The translations under genes were made by a program, and so were the position numbers. From the NCBI GenBank assembly GCA_963281255.1, contig OY725490.1:5704001-5768000 (forward strand): DNA of 64,000 bases. Direction: 5' to 3'. Numbering within the stretch: position 1 is the first letter of the stretch; each line of letters opens with the position of its first letter. The DNA is from Aphrocallistes beatrix (lineage: Eukaryota; Porifera; Hexactinellida; Sceptrulophora; Aphrocallistidae). This document shows positions 10,909-20,754 of this stretch, in pieces. The notes beneath the pieces are model-generated. The model was not told the origin of the DNA, ran no database searches, and worked only from the letters and a program-made list of their open reading frames with translations.

Positions 10909-11647
10909 TGTTACAGGGTATCTGTAAAATCAGGGTAATTGTAATTACAGTAAAACCTCCATAAGTGGGGGAGCATGGGACGGGATAAAACTGGTTTATC
11001 CCCCATTCCCCGGTTAAAATTCAATTATAATTTTCTAGATGAGAACATCTAACAGCCTATTTGGAACTTGTAGAATTTCAGAAAATACATAGTACATAGT
11101 ACATATAACACACCCATTAATGTACCAGTTGAGTTTTATAAGTTACACAATTACATTTAGAAAACTCCACTTCCTAATATGGTACTTAGGTGGTATAATT
11201 GTTAACTTATAGTATGGAAGGGGGCGAATTCAGGGGGGGAAATTCAGGGTGGGCAATGTTACCTGTTACAATGCAACTGTCAATTGAAGAATCTTATTAA
11301 TAGGACAATTGCTCTTAGGTGAGCAAAATTGTGTTTCCCGCACTTGTGTATTACAGGCTGAGCAAATCTGGATGGACATGTGAAAATGGCCCAAGTTGCG
11401 CCTATACAAATGATCCACTATACAATGAGTGGTCACTATAATTAACCTAAAAAAACAAAGTAATTACAATTACCCTGAAAAAAGTCAGGGTAATTACAAT
11501 TACCCTGAAAAAAGTCAGGGTAATTACAATTACCCTAAAAAAATCAGGGTAATTACAATTACCCTGAAAAAAGTCAGGGTAATTACAATTACCCTAAAAA
11601 AATCAGGGTAATTACAATTACCCTGATTTTACAGATACCCTGTAACA
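10909..11647. mobile_element. MITE-B: TG...CA element with palindromic tandem repeats
   Basis: Begins TGTTACAGGGTATCTGTAAA and ends with the inverse. The right side (about 11455-11635) is a tandem array of 'cagggtaattacaattaccctg'-type palindromes separated by AAAAAAGT or similar; the left side has one. Inserted in the TA tract of H1, about 10 bp after MITE-A. No transposase. An internal reading frame over the array is a by-product of the repeat. Confidence 0.85.
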
Positions 11648-12162
11648 TATATATATATATCTGTAACGAATTGATTGAAGAAACTGCCAGTCCCAGAAAG
11701 CTGATTTTTGGCATGTGGGAGTTTTTTAGCTATAGCTCCAGTAAGTTCTGAGCTCAGAACAAAATGTCGACTCATCATGGAATTATGACGTCATTGTCAC
11801 ATTTTTAAAAGTTAAGCAATACAGTTATTCGAGCATAACTCAGCCATTATAGGAGATAGAAGGCTGAAATTTTAAGAGAATCTGTATACTAACATACCTC
11901 ACATATGATGCAACTATCATCAAAAAATGATGACTCATCACTTTGTTATGACGTCATCATTACTCATCAAAATTTGAAAATTTGATAAATTTTGTGCTTT
12001 TTCGTGCGATATAGATTATAACAGTAGGACAGACGTATTTAGAGATGTTATCTCCCTTATAAATAACCAATGTGACCCCAGGCGACCGAAGGGAGCCTCC
12101 GGCGGACACAAAGTGTCCGCCAGCCGCGCAGCGCAAGCAAGCGAAGCGCGCTTGTTATATAT

Positions 12163-12560
12163 TAAAACTCAATGATTTGTTTGTTTATTCGAATTGGTTG
12201 AGGAACTGGGAAGGGCTAGAAACTTGAAATTTGGCACGAAGGTATAAAGTGTTTCAACTTAGAACAAGTTTAAATAGCTAAGAGAAAAATTCACACCTCT
12301 TGGAGAAAACCGCAAATATGTGATTTTATAGCACCTTACAATGCATTATGACGAGAGTCTGGAACTGGAGTTTAATTTAATTTGGTCATTTTCTGTTTAG
12401 AATTTTTCTAGGGGAATTTGAGGTGTAGATTTCAATATTAGAGTTATAAAAAATGTTACTGTTTGAGTTGATTACATACGAAATGCTTTTGACCAGTTTC
12501 TGCTCTTTCTAAAATGTCCATATGTTCCAGACTTTCCTTTTTAAGCAACTTAATACCTTT
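12163..12560 (+). other. Ginger1 interior upstream of transposase; Helitron-like scrap
   Basis: Directly after H1, 12163-12300 resembles a much older HINE 5' region (ATTAAAACTCAATGA, then a block like 'cgaattggttgaggaactgg'). A related segment is at 17930-18060. The rest to 12560 shows nothing recognisable; a pyrimidine-rich stretch ending 'tttgcag' at about 12583 could be a 3' splice site before the transposase. Confidence 0.4.
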
Positions 12561-12688
12561 TTTCCCCTTTTTCCTTATTTGCAGCCGAATACACCAACCA
12601 ACCAGATAATATAGAACCAAATTTGGAGATTAGAAAAGTTCGATTGTGTGCACACAATAATATTAATATTGATTGTTAACGATAAATA

Positions 12689-14690
12689 TTGTTTGCATTT
12701 ATTTTAATGGACTTGACAACATATCAAGAATATCTCAATTATCTAACAACTTATCAATATCCAAACCGAGTTCATGATGTTAACAAACTTCGAGAAAAGA
12801 ATTTGAAAAAATCTTTCAGGCAAATGTGTAAAAATTTCGAATTTGTCATGACGGCAAACTCATGCATTGCAAATTTGATAAATCTAATGAAATTTTACGG
12901 GTTGTTCCTCGGAGAAATGATTATTTGAAAATTCTCAAATCTTTGCATGAAGATAAAGCAGGAGGTGGACACTATGGTATCACTGCAACTTTCAACAAGA
13001 TTGCTGAGAGATATTGGTGGCCAAGGATTTCATTAGATGTGAAAGATTTTTGCAAGAATTGTGATGAATGCCAAAGTCAAAACCCAATCAAAAAAAGAGT
13101 CCTTCAGAGCTGCATCCAATTCCGATACCAGACCGTATATTTGGGATGTGGGGAATAGACCTTGTTGGTCCACTTCATCTCACTGAAGATGGTAACCAAT
13201 ATATGATAGTATGCACCGAATATACAACAAGATGGGTAGAGGCTGGAGGGATTCCTGGAAAATCAGCTACTACTGTTACAAATGGAATATTTGAATTGAT
13301 TATTACAAAATATGGATGCCCTGAAAGCATATTAACAGATCAAGGTCCAGAGTTTGTAAACGAAATGAATCTTATAATGTGCAAAGAATTCTCTATTAAG
13401 CGTCGTCTTTGTAGCCCTTATCACCCTCAGACAAATGGATTGACAGAACGATGCAACCAAACGCTGATAAATGTACTTACGAAGTACGTCAATTCTCAGA
13501 AAAATAATTGGGATAAACAAATAAAGTGGGCACTCATGTCGTATCGAGCGAATAAGCAAGCCTCTACAAAATATTCCACATTTTTTCTTCTATTTGGAAA
13601 GCAAATACGTTTACCAATTGAAAATGATATGAATCCACTGGATAATACACACGAATCTGAATATGGAATAGAGGAAGAAATTGATCAGCGTTTACAATCA
13701 CTCTTGCAAAAAGAATCAGTGATTGCAAACTTTGCAAACAACATAAACTTCCAATCAGCACAAAACAAACAAAAAGAACAATACGATACTAAACATGCAT
13801 CCCTCACTTACCAAGTGGGAGATATAGTTTGGTACAAGAATCGTCGCAAATCGCAGAGAAAGGGAGGAAAATTAGAGTTTAACTGGATTGGTACAAGAGA
13901 AATAGAGACAAATTTAGGGAATGGTGCATATAAGCTAAAAGGTATCAAAAGAACTTACAATGCTACACAATTAAAGCCATCATCTAGAACTGGGCAGAAC
14001 TCGGAGCAAAATGAAATTCTCGAATCAGATCATAAAAGATTCAAGCTTGATAGCGAAGATACACTTGAGCATCACAAAGCAACCATTGAAACTTGGAACT
14101 CTTCTTTTATGGCAGTTTCTAACAAAGCAGAAGAAGATCCGGAAGCTGTTCTTTTTGTTAAGGATAGTAAATCTCCAATCAACTACCTGTTCCTCCCTCC
14201 CGATGAGAAATGGCAGAAGGAAATATGCAATGAATTAGCTATACCTTTCAAAAAAGTTTCATCTCTGCAGGGAAGGACTAATTACCCGATATTTACACCA
14301 CACGCTAATCCTACAAGAGTAAAACTAATTGAAGGCGATGGTAACTGCCTCTTTAGAGCATTGGGATATGCTGTAAGTGGAAGCGAAGACTGCCATATGC
14401 AAATTCGAGATTCAATATGTAACCTTATTGAAGAAAAAGGCGATGTTGATTATCTAAAGCGAACAAAAATGAGACAAGACAAAGTTTGGGGTACAACAGG
14501 TGAAATATTTGCAGCATCAGAGTTATTTCAAATCCCAATATTTACATACCATAAAGTTGGGAATCGCTTTACATGGAGTCAACATAGAGGTCCAAAAGTA
14601 ACCAAAAATCACAATTATAAGCATGCAATATTTCTAGAAAATAGATCTGGAATTCACTTCAATGTGGTCCAAAGGATTGGAAAAACATAG
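12689..14690 (+). pseudogene. Ginger1 transposase: H2C2 zinc finger, DDE integrase core, OTU domain
   Basis: Reading begins about 12707 (MDLTTYQEYLNYL...YPNRVHD, like KRBA2-type proteins), shifts frame near 12850 and again in an A7 run near 13090, then runs open to 14690. In the middle frame an HHCC zinc finger is visible (LHEDKAGGGHYGI... C-x2-C at FCKNCDEC). In the last frame (540 codons from 13068) the integrase triad is D31 (GIDLVGPL), D91 (ILTDQGPEF) and E127 (TNGLTERC), a D-D35-E spacing as in Gypsy integrases. A weak GPY/F-like block (FNWIGTREI) is near 272-280. An OTU cysteine-protease domain occupies about 415-535, with D424 and C427 in EGDGNCLFRA and H530 in GIHFNVV. The integrase would cut and join DNA at CCGG; the OTU domain is expected to remove ubiquitin, role in transposition unknown. 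Two frameshifts make this copy probably inactive unless introns or sequencing error explain them. Confidence 0.88.
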
Positions 14691-14864
14691 ATATTAGCTC
14701 AATAAATAGACAATTAGAAGAGTCAGTTGAATAATTGGGATCACTTAGGATAGGCTTGAAAAGTAGTTTTTTGTAGTTCATTCACATGTAGTATCCTATT
14801 TATCACTCATATTTCTAGTTTGAAAGTGTCGAATTATAACAACAAACGCGATTCGCTTTGCTAA

Positions 14865-15105
14865 TATATCCGGGGGATATTCTATTTCATAATAAAATAG
14901 CCTGGGGATATTCTATTTATAATAATATATCCGGGGGATATTCTATTTCATAATAAAATAGCCGGGGGATATTCTATTTCATAATAATATATCCGGGGGA
15001 TATTCTATTTCATAATAATATATCCGGGGGATATTCTATTTCATAATAAAATAGCCGGGGGATATTTTATTTCATAATAATATATCCGGGGGATATTCTA
15101 TTATG
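14865..15105. repeat. Right terminal repeat array of Ginger1 (about 8 units)
   Basis: Inverse orientation of the left array: units 'ccgggggatattctatttcataata' style, about eight copies, spaced 31 bp on average, each with a CCGG core except one that reads CCTGG. Left and right arrays differ in unit number, showing expansion or contraction after or between insertions. Confidence 0.9.
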
Positions 15106-15699
15106 GGACCTAAAATATTATATGACACCGGCAATGTTATGTATCCTATTTGAATCTGAATTATTCCAGTGATTATAAAGTCTAGCACCTGCTATTCTTA
15201 GTGAACCAGCCACAAACGCACGAAGTGAGAGATTATTACTAAACTATAGATCAATTTAGTATAGTATTTAGGCATATGCAATTTGATCCAATGCATTTTG
15301 TTAGTAAACCGCACATCCTTACTATTAAAACTCGATTAATCTATATGTATACAGTCAGGGTCGCTTATTATGAACACATAGGGGACCGCGAAATTATGTT
15401 CATAATAAAAGAACTTCATATTATGCAAACTTCCCTCAGTTCTCTTATTGTGAATTAGAATTTATCATGTTCATATTAGGCGGACGATATTAATTACGTA
15501 AATAAATTTTGATATATAAATTTGAATAAACTTATCATTAATAATGCACGCATAAACGTATCAATAATAAACTATGTACGTATGAGGGTACAAAATAATA
15601 CGATGTAGTAAAAATGAAAGGAAAGTCGAAGTATAAAGAAAGATAAGAGAGTAAATATAGAATATAAGATGATAGTGAAAATTATTCGAACTACACATA

Positions 15700-16074
15700 C
15701 TAATTAGCTTTGAAGTAAGTTTCCAAATATGTTTGATGAATATTATTGGATTTTACAATATGGATGGCATCTTCAATGCTCTGAATTTCCTGAAATAGGA
15801 TATTTGAGCAATCTAATCCTTCTTTTTTAGAGCATTGAAAGAAATAGCGGATTTTTTCGATACAACTCAAACACTCTGTTGAAGTGGGTGGCTCTTCTGC
15901 CTCTGAATCATTGTTCTCATCTTCATCTTCACTATTTACAAGAAAAACATCATCAAATTGAAGGGTAGGAGTAGAACTAATATCGCTTGACCTGGTTACT
16001 AGTTGGTCGTCATTTAGTGAGACATCATTAGAAAGTAATCCCGATTCTACCATATGATCCCAAAATAGATCCAA
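15700..16074 (-). CDS. C-terminal remnant of pogo/Tigger transposase
   Basis: About 124 residues: an acidic middle (EDEDENNDSEAEEPP) followed by a helical end (CLSCIEKIRYFFQCSK, then LFQEIQSIEDAIH). Acidic stretch plus short terminal helices is the layout of many pogo/Tigger transposase C-termini. The first Met is only a convenience; the true protein would have continued from the DDE domain that is missing here. Separated from the N-terminal part by only 130 bp, which contains stops. Confidence 0.6.
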   Translation of the reverse strand: MDLFWDHMVESGLLSNDVSLNDDQLVTRSSDISSTPTLQFDDVFLVNSEDEDENNDSEAEEPPTSTECLSCIEKIRYFFQCSKKEGLDCSNILFQEIQSIEDAIHIVKSNNIHQTYLETYFKAN

Positions 16075-16202
16075 TTCAGTGAAGGAAAAGGATAGATCGG
16101 TTGGTTGAGCATTAATCTTTTTGAAGCCTGCATGGTGAAAACAATTAGCAATGTGTGAAGATGTTATTTGATACCAAGCGGTATGTATGAAGTTTATCGC
16201 AT

Positions 16203-16652
16203 CTAGTAAATTTCGCCTGCTTCGCCAATCATTCTTTTACGAGTAATTGAATGAAGTTGTTTCCAACGTTTAACCCAACCAATATTAATTTTTATCATAT
16301 TGATTTCAGATAATCCCTGCTTCTCTCCTATAGATCTGGCCTTTTCTAATAAAGAAAGTTCGGTTATTCCCTCTAGATTTTGATCGCAGGCAAATTTGAA
16401 CCATTGCAATAATTCGACTCCTACCTCTTGAAATCCATTATTACGAAACCTCTTAAGATCTGATCTAAAATCACCACTTCGTATTCGGGCGATTATCAAG
16501 TTTCTGTTCGTATAAATTTGAGAAATTGTACTCCTAGCCACTTCAAATCTTTTAGCGAGTTGGAATTGAGAACAAGTCTTGGCATCTAAACTGTGTATTA
16601 TTTCGTGCTTATCACTATCGGTTAGATCCTTTCGTTTAAATTTTTTGGACAT
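16203..16652 (-). CDS. CENP-B/pogo-type DNA-binding domain protein
   Basis: I start at MSKKFKRKDLTDSDKHEII (codon 31 of the longest frame) because this matches the conserved start of CENP-B/Tigger N-termini. Residues 1-60 form a helix-turn-helix (SQFQLAKRFEVARSTISQIY); about 75-145 look like the second, Tc5-type HTH (ELLQWFKFACDQNLEGITEL, SEINMIKINIGWVKRWKQLH). The frame stops right after, at about 149 codons, without the DDE nuclease. Such a protein could bind the TIRs of its family without cutting. It lies inside the element at 15352-17222. Confidence 0.8.
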   Translation of the reverse strand: MSKKFKRKDLTDSDKHEIIHSLDAKTCSQFQLAKRFEVARSTISQIYTNRNLIIARIRSGDFRSDLKRFRNNGFQEVGVELLQWFKFACDQNLEGITELSLLEKARSIGEKQGLSEINMIKINIGWVKRWKQLHSITRKRMIGEAGEIY

Positions 16653-17722
16653 TGAGCGAAATAAAACGGAAACAAAATCAAATTTGCAGTAAATACTAAA
16701 GGAAAGCGATGAGAAATATATGAATGTGTGTGCCAAGAGCATATCAGATCACAGAATAAATCAACCTTGGTAAATTCTTGTGTTGAATTTAGATACGTAG
16801 GTATGTGCTACTTGGGGGGCAAAGATTAATAATATAACCTTGTTATGTAAAATATGTCATGTATTGTACGTAGTTATGTACATACCGTATGTATATACTA
16901 CTCATAATAAAAGAACTTTTATTTTTTTTAGTTCGTTTAATGTGAACTAAAGAGTTCATAATAAAAGAACTTTTATTTTTTAGTTCGTTTAATGTGAATT
17001 AAAAGTTCATATTAAATGAACTTTTGTTCATATTAAGCATACTATATTCAGTGGGGACCAGATACTGTGTTCATAATAAACGGATGTTCATATTACAAGA
17101 GTTCATATTAAGCAAACTTAATATAATACAAACTCAATGAGAAGAAGTTTGGGACCATAGAGGGATGTTCATAATAAGCAGATGTTCATATTAAGCGGGT
17201 TCATAATAAGCGACCCTGACTGTATATATATCTGAAACGAATTGATTGAAGAAACTGCAGGGCACAGAAAGCTAATTTTTGGCATGTGGGAGTCTTTTGG
17301 CTATGGCTCCAGTAAGTTCTGAGCTCAGAACAAAATGTCGACTCATCATGGAATTATGACGTCATCATTTTTAAAAGTTAAGCAATACAGTTATTCGAGC
17401 ATAACTCAGTCATTATAGGAGATAGAAGGCTGAGGTTTTAATAGAATCTGTATACTAACATACCTCACATATGATGCAACTATCATCAAAAAATGATGAC
17501 TCATCACTCTGTGATGACGTCATCATTACACATCAAAAATTTTAAAAATTGACAAATTCGGTGCTTTTTCGTGCGATATCAATTATAATAGTAGGAGAGA
17601 CGTATTCAGAGATGTTATCTCCCATATTATTAATCAATGGTGGCCACAGGCGACCGAAGGGAGCCTCCGGCGGACACTTTGTGTCCGCCAGCCGCGCAGC
17701 GCAAGCAAGCGAATCGCGCTTG

Positions 17723-18100
17723 TTGTAATAGTAAAGCACATTAAATCAATTTTCATATGTGAACTTCCCTAAGAAAAGGACCGGTTCCGATTGGGATCGG
17801 ATCGGACTGGACTGGACTGGGATCAACGCTCCATATGGGACCGTCGCATCTCTGTGTTAGGGATACGTGTAACCCCAATTAGATCTTTAACTTCCTAGAT
17901 ATCTTATACTCATTTAAAACGCTAGGAGTTTTTGTTTGTTTGTACGAATTGATTGAAGAATTGGCAAATCCTAAAGATATGAAAATTGGCATGTAGGTAT
18001 CAAACGATGAGTCTACGATTAAGTTCGAAGATCTAAGCGAAATTTTAAAACCTCTACTAAAACTGGAAAAAAAATGTTTACGCATGTTCTATACAATATA
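17723..18100. other. Unassigned; contains a weak older HINE-like segment
   Basis: 17790-17830 is a short run of 'gatcggactgg' words. 17930-18060 has 'gtacgaattgattgaagaattggcaaatc' style similarity to the 5' internal block of HINE and to 12180-12300, so it is probably an old Helitron piece in the plus orientation. Confidence 0.4.
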
Positions 18101-18114
18101 CTATATGCAAGGTT

Positions 18115-18725
18115 GAGTCAAATCAATTTGATTTGAAAAAAACTTCATTTTTTGATTTGATTTGATTGAGTTGGTTAATAAAAAATGATTGAGTTGATTG
18201 ATCTGAATGTTGTCATTGAATAAAATAGAATGATCTGAATTATCTGAAATTTCATTTAAATTAATTGAATTGAATTGGATTGAATTGAATTGAATTGAAT
18301 TGAGTTGAATTGATTTGAATTGAATTGATTTGATTTGATTTGAATTGATTTGAACTGATTTGAATTGATTCGAGTTATCTGAATTGATTTTTATTTGAAT
18401 GAACGTATATACTGGAATAGTTGCCGGCCCTCGAACCATCCCCCTCCAAAAAGAAGGTTCTAAATTTCTTGGTTCACTCGTGCGGTTATATTTATCGAAA
18501 GCTCTCTTGCATATGTATTGTGAAACATTTACTTTTCTTCAGGGGCTAAATGCTAAATGGGGCTAAAAATTATCTACGGTATCTGAATTCAATTAAATTG
18601 AATTGATTTGAATTGATTTGAATTGAATTGAATTAAATTGAATTGATATGAATTGAATTGAATTGATTTGAATTGAATTGAATTGAGTCGAATTGATTGA
18701 TTTGGATTGAATTGAATAATTAAAA
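18115..18725. repeat. GAATT/GATTT simple-sequence blocks
   Basis: Two blocks, about 18115-18415 and 18585-18725, consist of irregular repeats of ttgaa/ttgat pentamers and hexamers. They produce a long minus-strand frame of Q/N/S/I codons that is not a gene. Between them lies unassigned DNA. Confidence 0.85.
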
Positions 18726-18916
18726 TGAATGAGCTGAACGATTTGAATAAGCGCAAATGATTGAATTGATTGATCTGGTGTGTTTTATGTAAATGATCAG
18801 ATGCAATATTACAAAAAAATAATTCAAATCATTGAGTTTGACACAACCTTGACTATATGACTTCACTCTGAAAATAGAAATCATTGTACTACAAATGACT
18901 TTCATTGTTATTAATA

Positions 18917-19552
18917 CAGTGGAAGCCGCTTAATCGGGACAAGTTGAAAGGGAACGGATTTTTTACATTATAAATTGATCGGTTAATCGGGACAATAATT
19001 CCCGATTAAGCGAAGAAAAACTTTATTTTCCTCCGCTTAATCGGGAATTATTGTCCCGATTAAGCGAAGAAAAACTTTCTTCTCCTCCGCTTAATCGGGA
19101 ATTTTTGTCCCGATTAAGCGAAGAAAAACTTTCTTTCTCCTCCGCTTAATCGGGAATTATTGTCCCGATTAAGCGAAGAAAAACTTTCTTTCTCCTCCGC
19201 TTAATCGGGAATTAATATCCCGACTAAGCGAAGGAGGAGCTTGCTGTCATTATCTGATCGTCATGCACTAAAACAAAAGAATTGATTCAAATTAATGGTT
19301 GTATATAAATATTCTTTCTTGTCTAAGAATTAGCTTCTTAGTACTTTGTACATGTAGTTCTAACTTCTATGTAGTAGAATTTCTTTTATATTTATGTAGG
19401 ATACGCTTTTGTATGTAGCAGGAATACATTTGTATGTAATTCATCTTATTCAGGGTAATGACACAGTACGCGGATGTAGATTATTATCATAAGTCGGTTA
19501 ATCGGGACAAAAGGCTGACTCCCGAGCTGTCCCGATTAAGCGGCTTCCACTG
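18917..19552. mobile_element. Pogo-like MITE 'CAGTGGAAGCC', copy 1 (636 bp)
   Basis: TIRs CAGTGGAAGCCGCTTAATCG and inverse, TA target duplication. Positions about 18980-19240 are tandem units of about 60 bp, each itself a palindrome around 'aattattgtcccgattaagcg'. The right half is non-repetitive. A near-identical copy with one more unit is at 53866-54608. Confidence 0.92.
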
Positions 19553-19594
19553 TACCTCAAACTAATAACTTATATGAGACTAGCTTCCAACTGT

Positions 19595-20553
19595 TATCAT
19601 AGGGGTTTTAGGGTGTAGATTTCGAATATCCTATTTTGATGAAATTTATGATAATTTGTTTCGTTTGTTCACATTAGATACATAAAGTAAACAAATCTCT
19701 CATATCTGCTAGAAAAAACAGCTTTCAAATCTTGACATGGGGTTTATTAGGGCGTAGATTTCGGAAATCATATTTTCGAATAAATATGCTCAGGGTTTCA
19801 TTTAGGGGATGGCGAGGGATGGCTCCCGCCATCCCTTGGATCTCATTCGCCATCCCTTGACATCCCTTGAAATGTTGGAAAAAGTTAGTTTATTTTGTAT
19901 AATATTGAAATACAAAAACTGAAACTTCACAATAAACACTTTACTATAAAACAAAGAGATGCTAAAATTTTGTCTAAACATCAATCCTTCTACTTTTTCA
20001 TGGTTTCATCATACTAAAACTTTTAACAAGCCACAAACGCTTTTGATAATGCAAATATACCACAAAGCTACAATTTCAGAAAAATGCATTTTTGCTTCAC
20101 AGATTGTACTAGATTCGATCTCAGAGACCCTAACCCTTCTTATTTCCAGGGGAAGGATGCTCCCAGACAACCTTATCTCACGCAGTTACGGCCTCGCCAC
20201 CCCTTATTCCTCAAAACCCAAATTTTGCCATCCCTTGAGTCAATGTTTAAATGAAACCCTGATGCTTATTTTTGCAATATATATATGAAGTAAACAAATG
20301 TGAAGATGGGAGAAAAAAGACCTTCCAATTGTTGATCTGGGGAGTAGATTCCAAATATCCTATTTTCGATCATATATTGAGAATTTTTTGTTTACAATAC
20401 ATTCATAAATTAAATAAATTTGAAACGGATTAGTGAAAGTATTTTTCGCCTGTAGGGGCTTCTGAATTTGTCTACATTTCAGGAGACCACAGGGCGACTG
20501 TGCAAACAAAAAGTGTTTGCTAGTCGCGCTACGTAAGTGCGCGAAGCGCGCTT
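19595..20553 (+). mobile_element. HINE2 Helitron-like element, split by a MITE
   Basis: Two similar segments with 'gtagatttcgaatatcctatttt' style words (19610-19790) and 20262-20553. The end, AAGTGCGCGAAGCGCGCTTG followed by T, is a hairpin like the HINE 3' end. The GC-rich tail has 'ccacagggcgactgtgcaaac' and 'aaaaagtgtttgctagtcgc', parallel to the 'cgaccgaaggg...ggacacaaagtgtccgccagc' of HINE. I infer a diverged sister family; the 5' end was not defined. Confidence 0.55.
19791..20261. mobile_element. hAT-like MITE with CAGGGTTTCATTTA ends
   Basis: Begins CAGGGTTTCATTTA and ends TAAATGAAACCCTG. The same CAGGGTTTCAT core is at the ends of elements at 27884-28216, 38489-38694 and 48097-48320, two of which have clean 8-bp duplications. 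Here the flanks share only ATGCT, so the duplication is incomplete or eroded. 'gccatccctt' repeats occur inside both ends. Confidence 0.65.
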
Positions 20554-20618
20554 GTATTATATAAATCTACTCCAGAACACAGATGGTATGTCAAATATCC
20601 TCAGCATAATCAAAATAC
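20554..20618 (-). other. Start of intron after the MLX-like exon
   Basis: On the minus strand the exon ends ATGCCAG/GTATTTTG, so this stretch is intronic; the open frame that continues into it is not conserved with MLX. Confidence 0.5.
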
Positions 20619-20751
20619 CTGGCATCACAATATTCTGCAATTCTTCGTAACCATGCTTAATTGCATCTCTTCTTTTTTGTTCTGAAATAGTATGTTTCAA
20701 TTTCCTTTTTACTCTATCATCCATTGAAATAATGTCCTGATTTTTATCCAC
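20619..20751 (-). CDS. MLX-like bHLH exon
   Basis: The minus strand reads a 133-bp exon between an acceptor (tattttcctcttag, ending at 20752) and a donor (CCAG/GTATTT at 20619/20618). It encodes KHTISEQKRRDAIKHGYEEL followed by QNIV, which closely follows the MLX (Max-like protein X) basic region and helix 1, typically H-T-x-x-E-Q-K-R-R-D-A-I-K-x-G-Y-x-x-L-x-x-I-V. The His, Glu and Arg that contact the CACGTG E-box in bHLH factors are present. MLX partners with Mondo/MAD-type proteins in the nucleus to control metabolic genes. Only this exon is visible; the leucine zipper exons must lie elsewhere. It is not inside any repeat I can see and keeps all key residues, so I infer a live host gene, although a processed fragment cannot be excluded. 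Confidence 0.8.
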
Positions 20752-20754
20752 CTA

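Larger units (their letters stand above)
9557..12154 (+). mobile_element. Helitron HINE copy H1, inside Ginger1
   Basis: Starts TCCTTACTATTAAAACTCGA after an A and ends ...GCGCGCTTG before a T. It shares with the other HINE copies a TA-rich tract near the 5' end, the block 'gaacgaattgattgaagaaactg'-like, two CRE-type TGACGTCA sites, and a GC-rich 3' end with hairpin. Its TA tract received MITE-A (9617-10900) and MITE-B (10909-11647). Confidence 0.85.
9315..15127 (+). mobile_element. Complete Ginger1 DNA transposon (with nested Helitron)
   Basis: The element starts TGTCATATAATATTTTAG (9315) and ends with its inverse (15127), and is flanked on both sides by CCGG (9311-9314, 15128-15131). TG...CA ends, long TIRs, a CCGG duplication, and a Gypsy-integrase-like transposase with a C-terminal OTU protease domain are together the published definition of the Ginger1 group. 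Each TIR is about 240 bp and consists mostly of 31-bp repeats. Total length is 5813 bp, of which 2598 bp (9557-12154) is a nested Helitron, leaving about 3.2 kb of native sequence. The near-identity of the two terminal regions suggests fairly recent insertion, but the transposase now has frameshifts. Confidence 0.92.
15352..17222 (-). mobile_element. Tigger/pogo-type transposon with internal deletion (1871 bp)
   Basis: TIRs CAGTCAGGGTCGCTTATTAT at 15352 and the inverse ending 17222; TA on both sides. Sub-terminal repeats of 'gttcataataaaagaac' type are dense at both ends, especially 16895-17110. It encodes, on the minus strand, the N-terminal DNA-binding half (16203-16652) and an acidic C-terminal piece (15700-16074) of a pogo-type transposase, but no DDE domain lies between them, so it is a deletion derivative that still keeps recognisable protein. 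Confidence 0.9.
15316..17722 (+). mobile_element. Helitron HINE copy H3 carrying a Tigger element
   Basis: Starts TCCTTACTATTAAAACTCGA after an A and ends ATCGCGCTTG before T. The element at 15352-17222 sits in its 5' AT tract. The remaining 3' part has the usual HINE blocks, including TGACGTCATCA sites around 17360 and 17515. Confidence 0.85.

Noticed and set aside
10948-11030. A separate pogo-like MITE starting 'cagtaaaacctcc' inside MITE-B
   Set aside because: No inverse end 'ggaggttttactg' is present; it may be an old remnant but cannot be supported.
17542-17739. Frames with CAARLADT/CPPEA words (many places)
   Set aside because: These are translations of the GC-rich 3' end of HINE in different frames.
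18101-18439. 112-residue minus-strand frame rich in Q, N, S and I
   Set aside because: Pure product of the GAATT/GATTT simple repeat.
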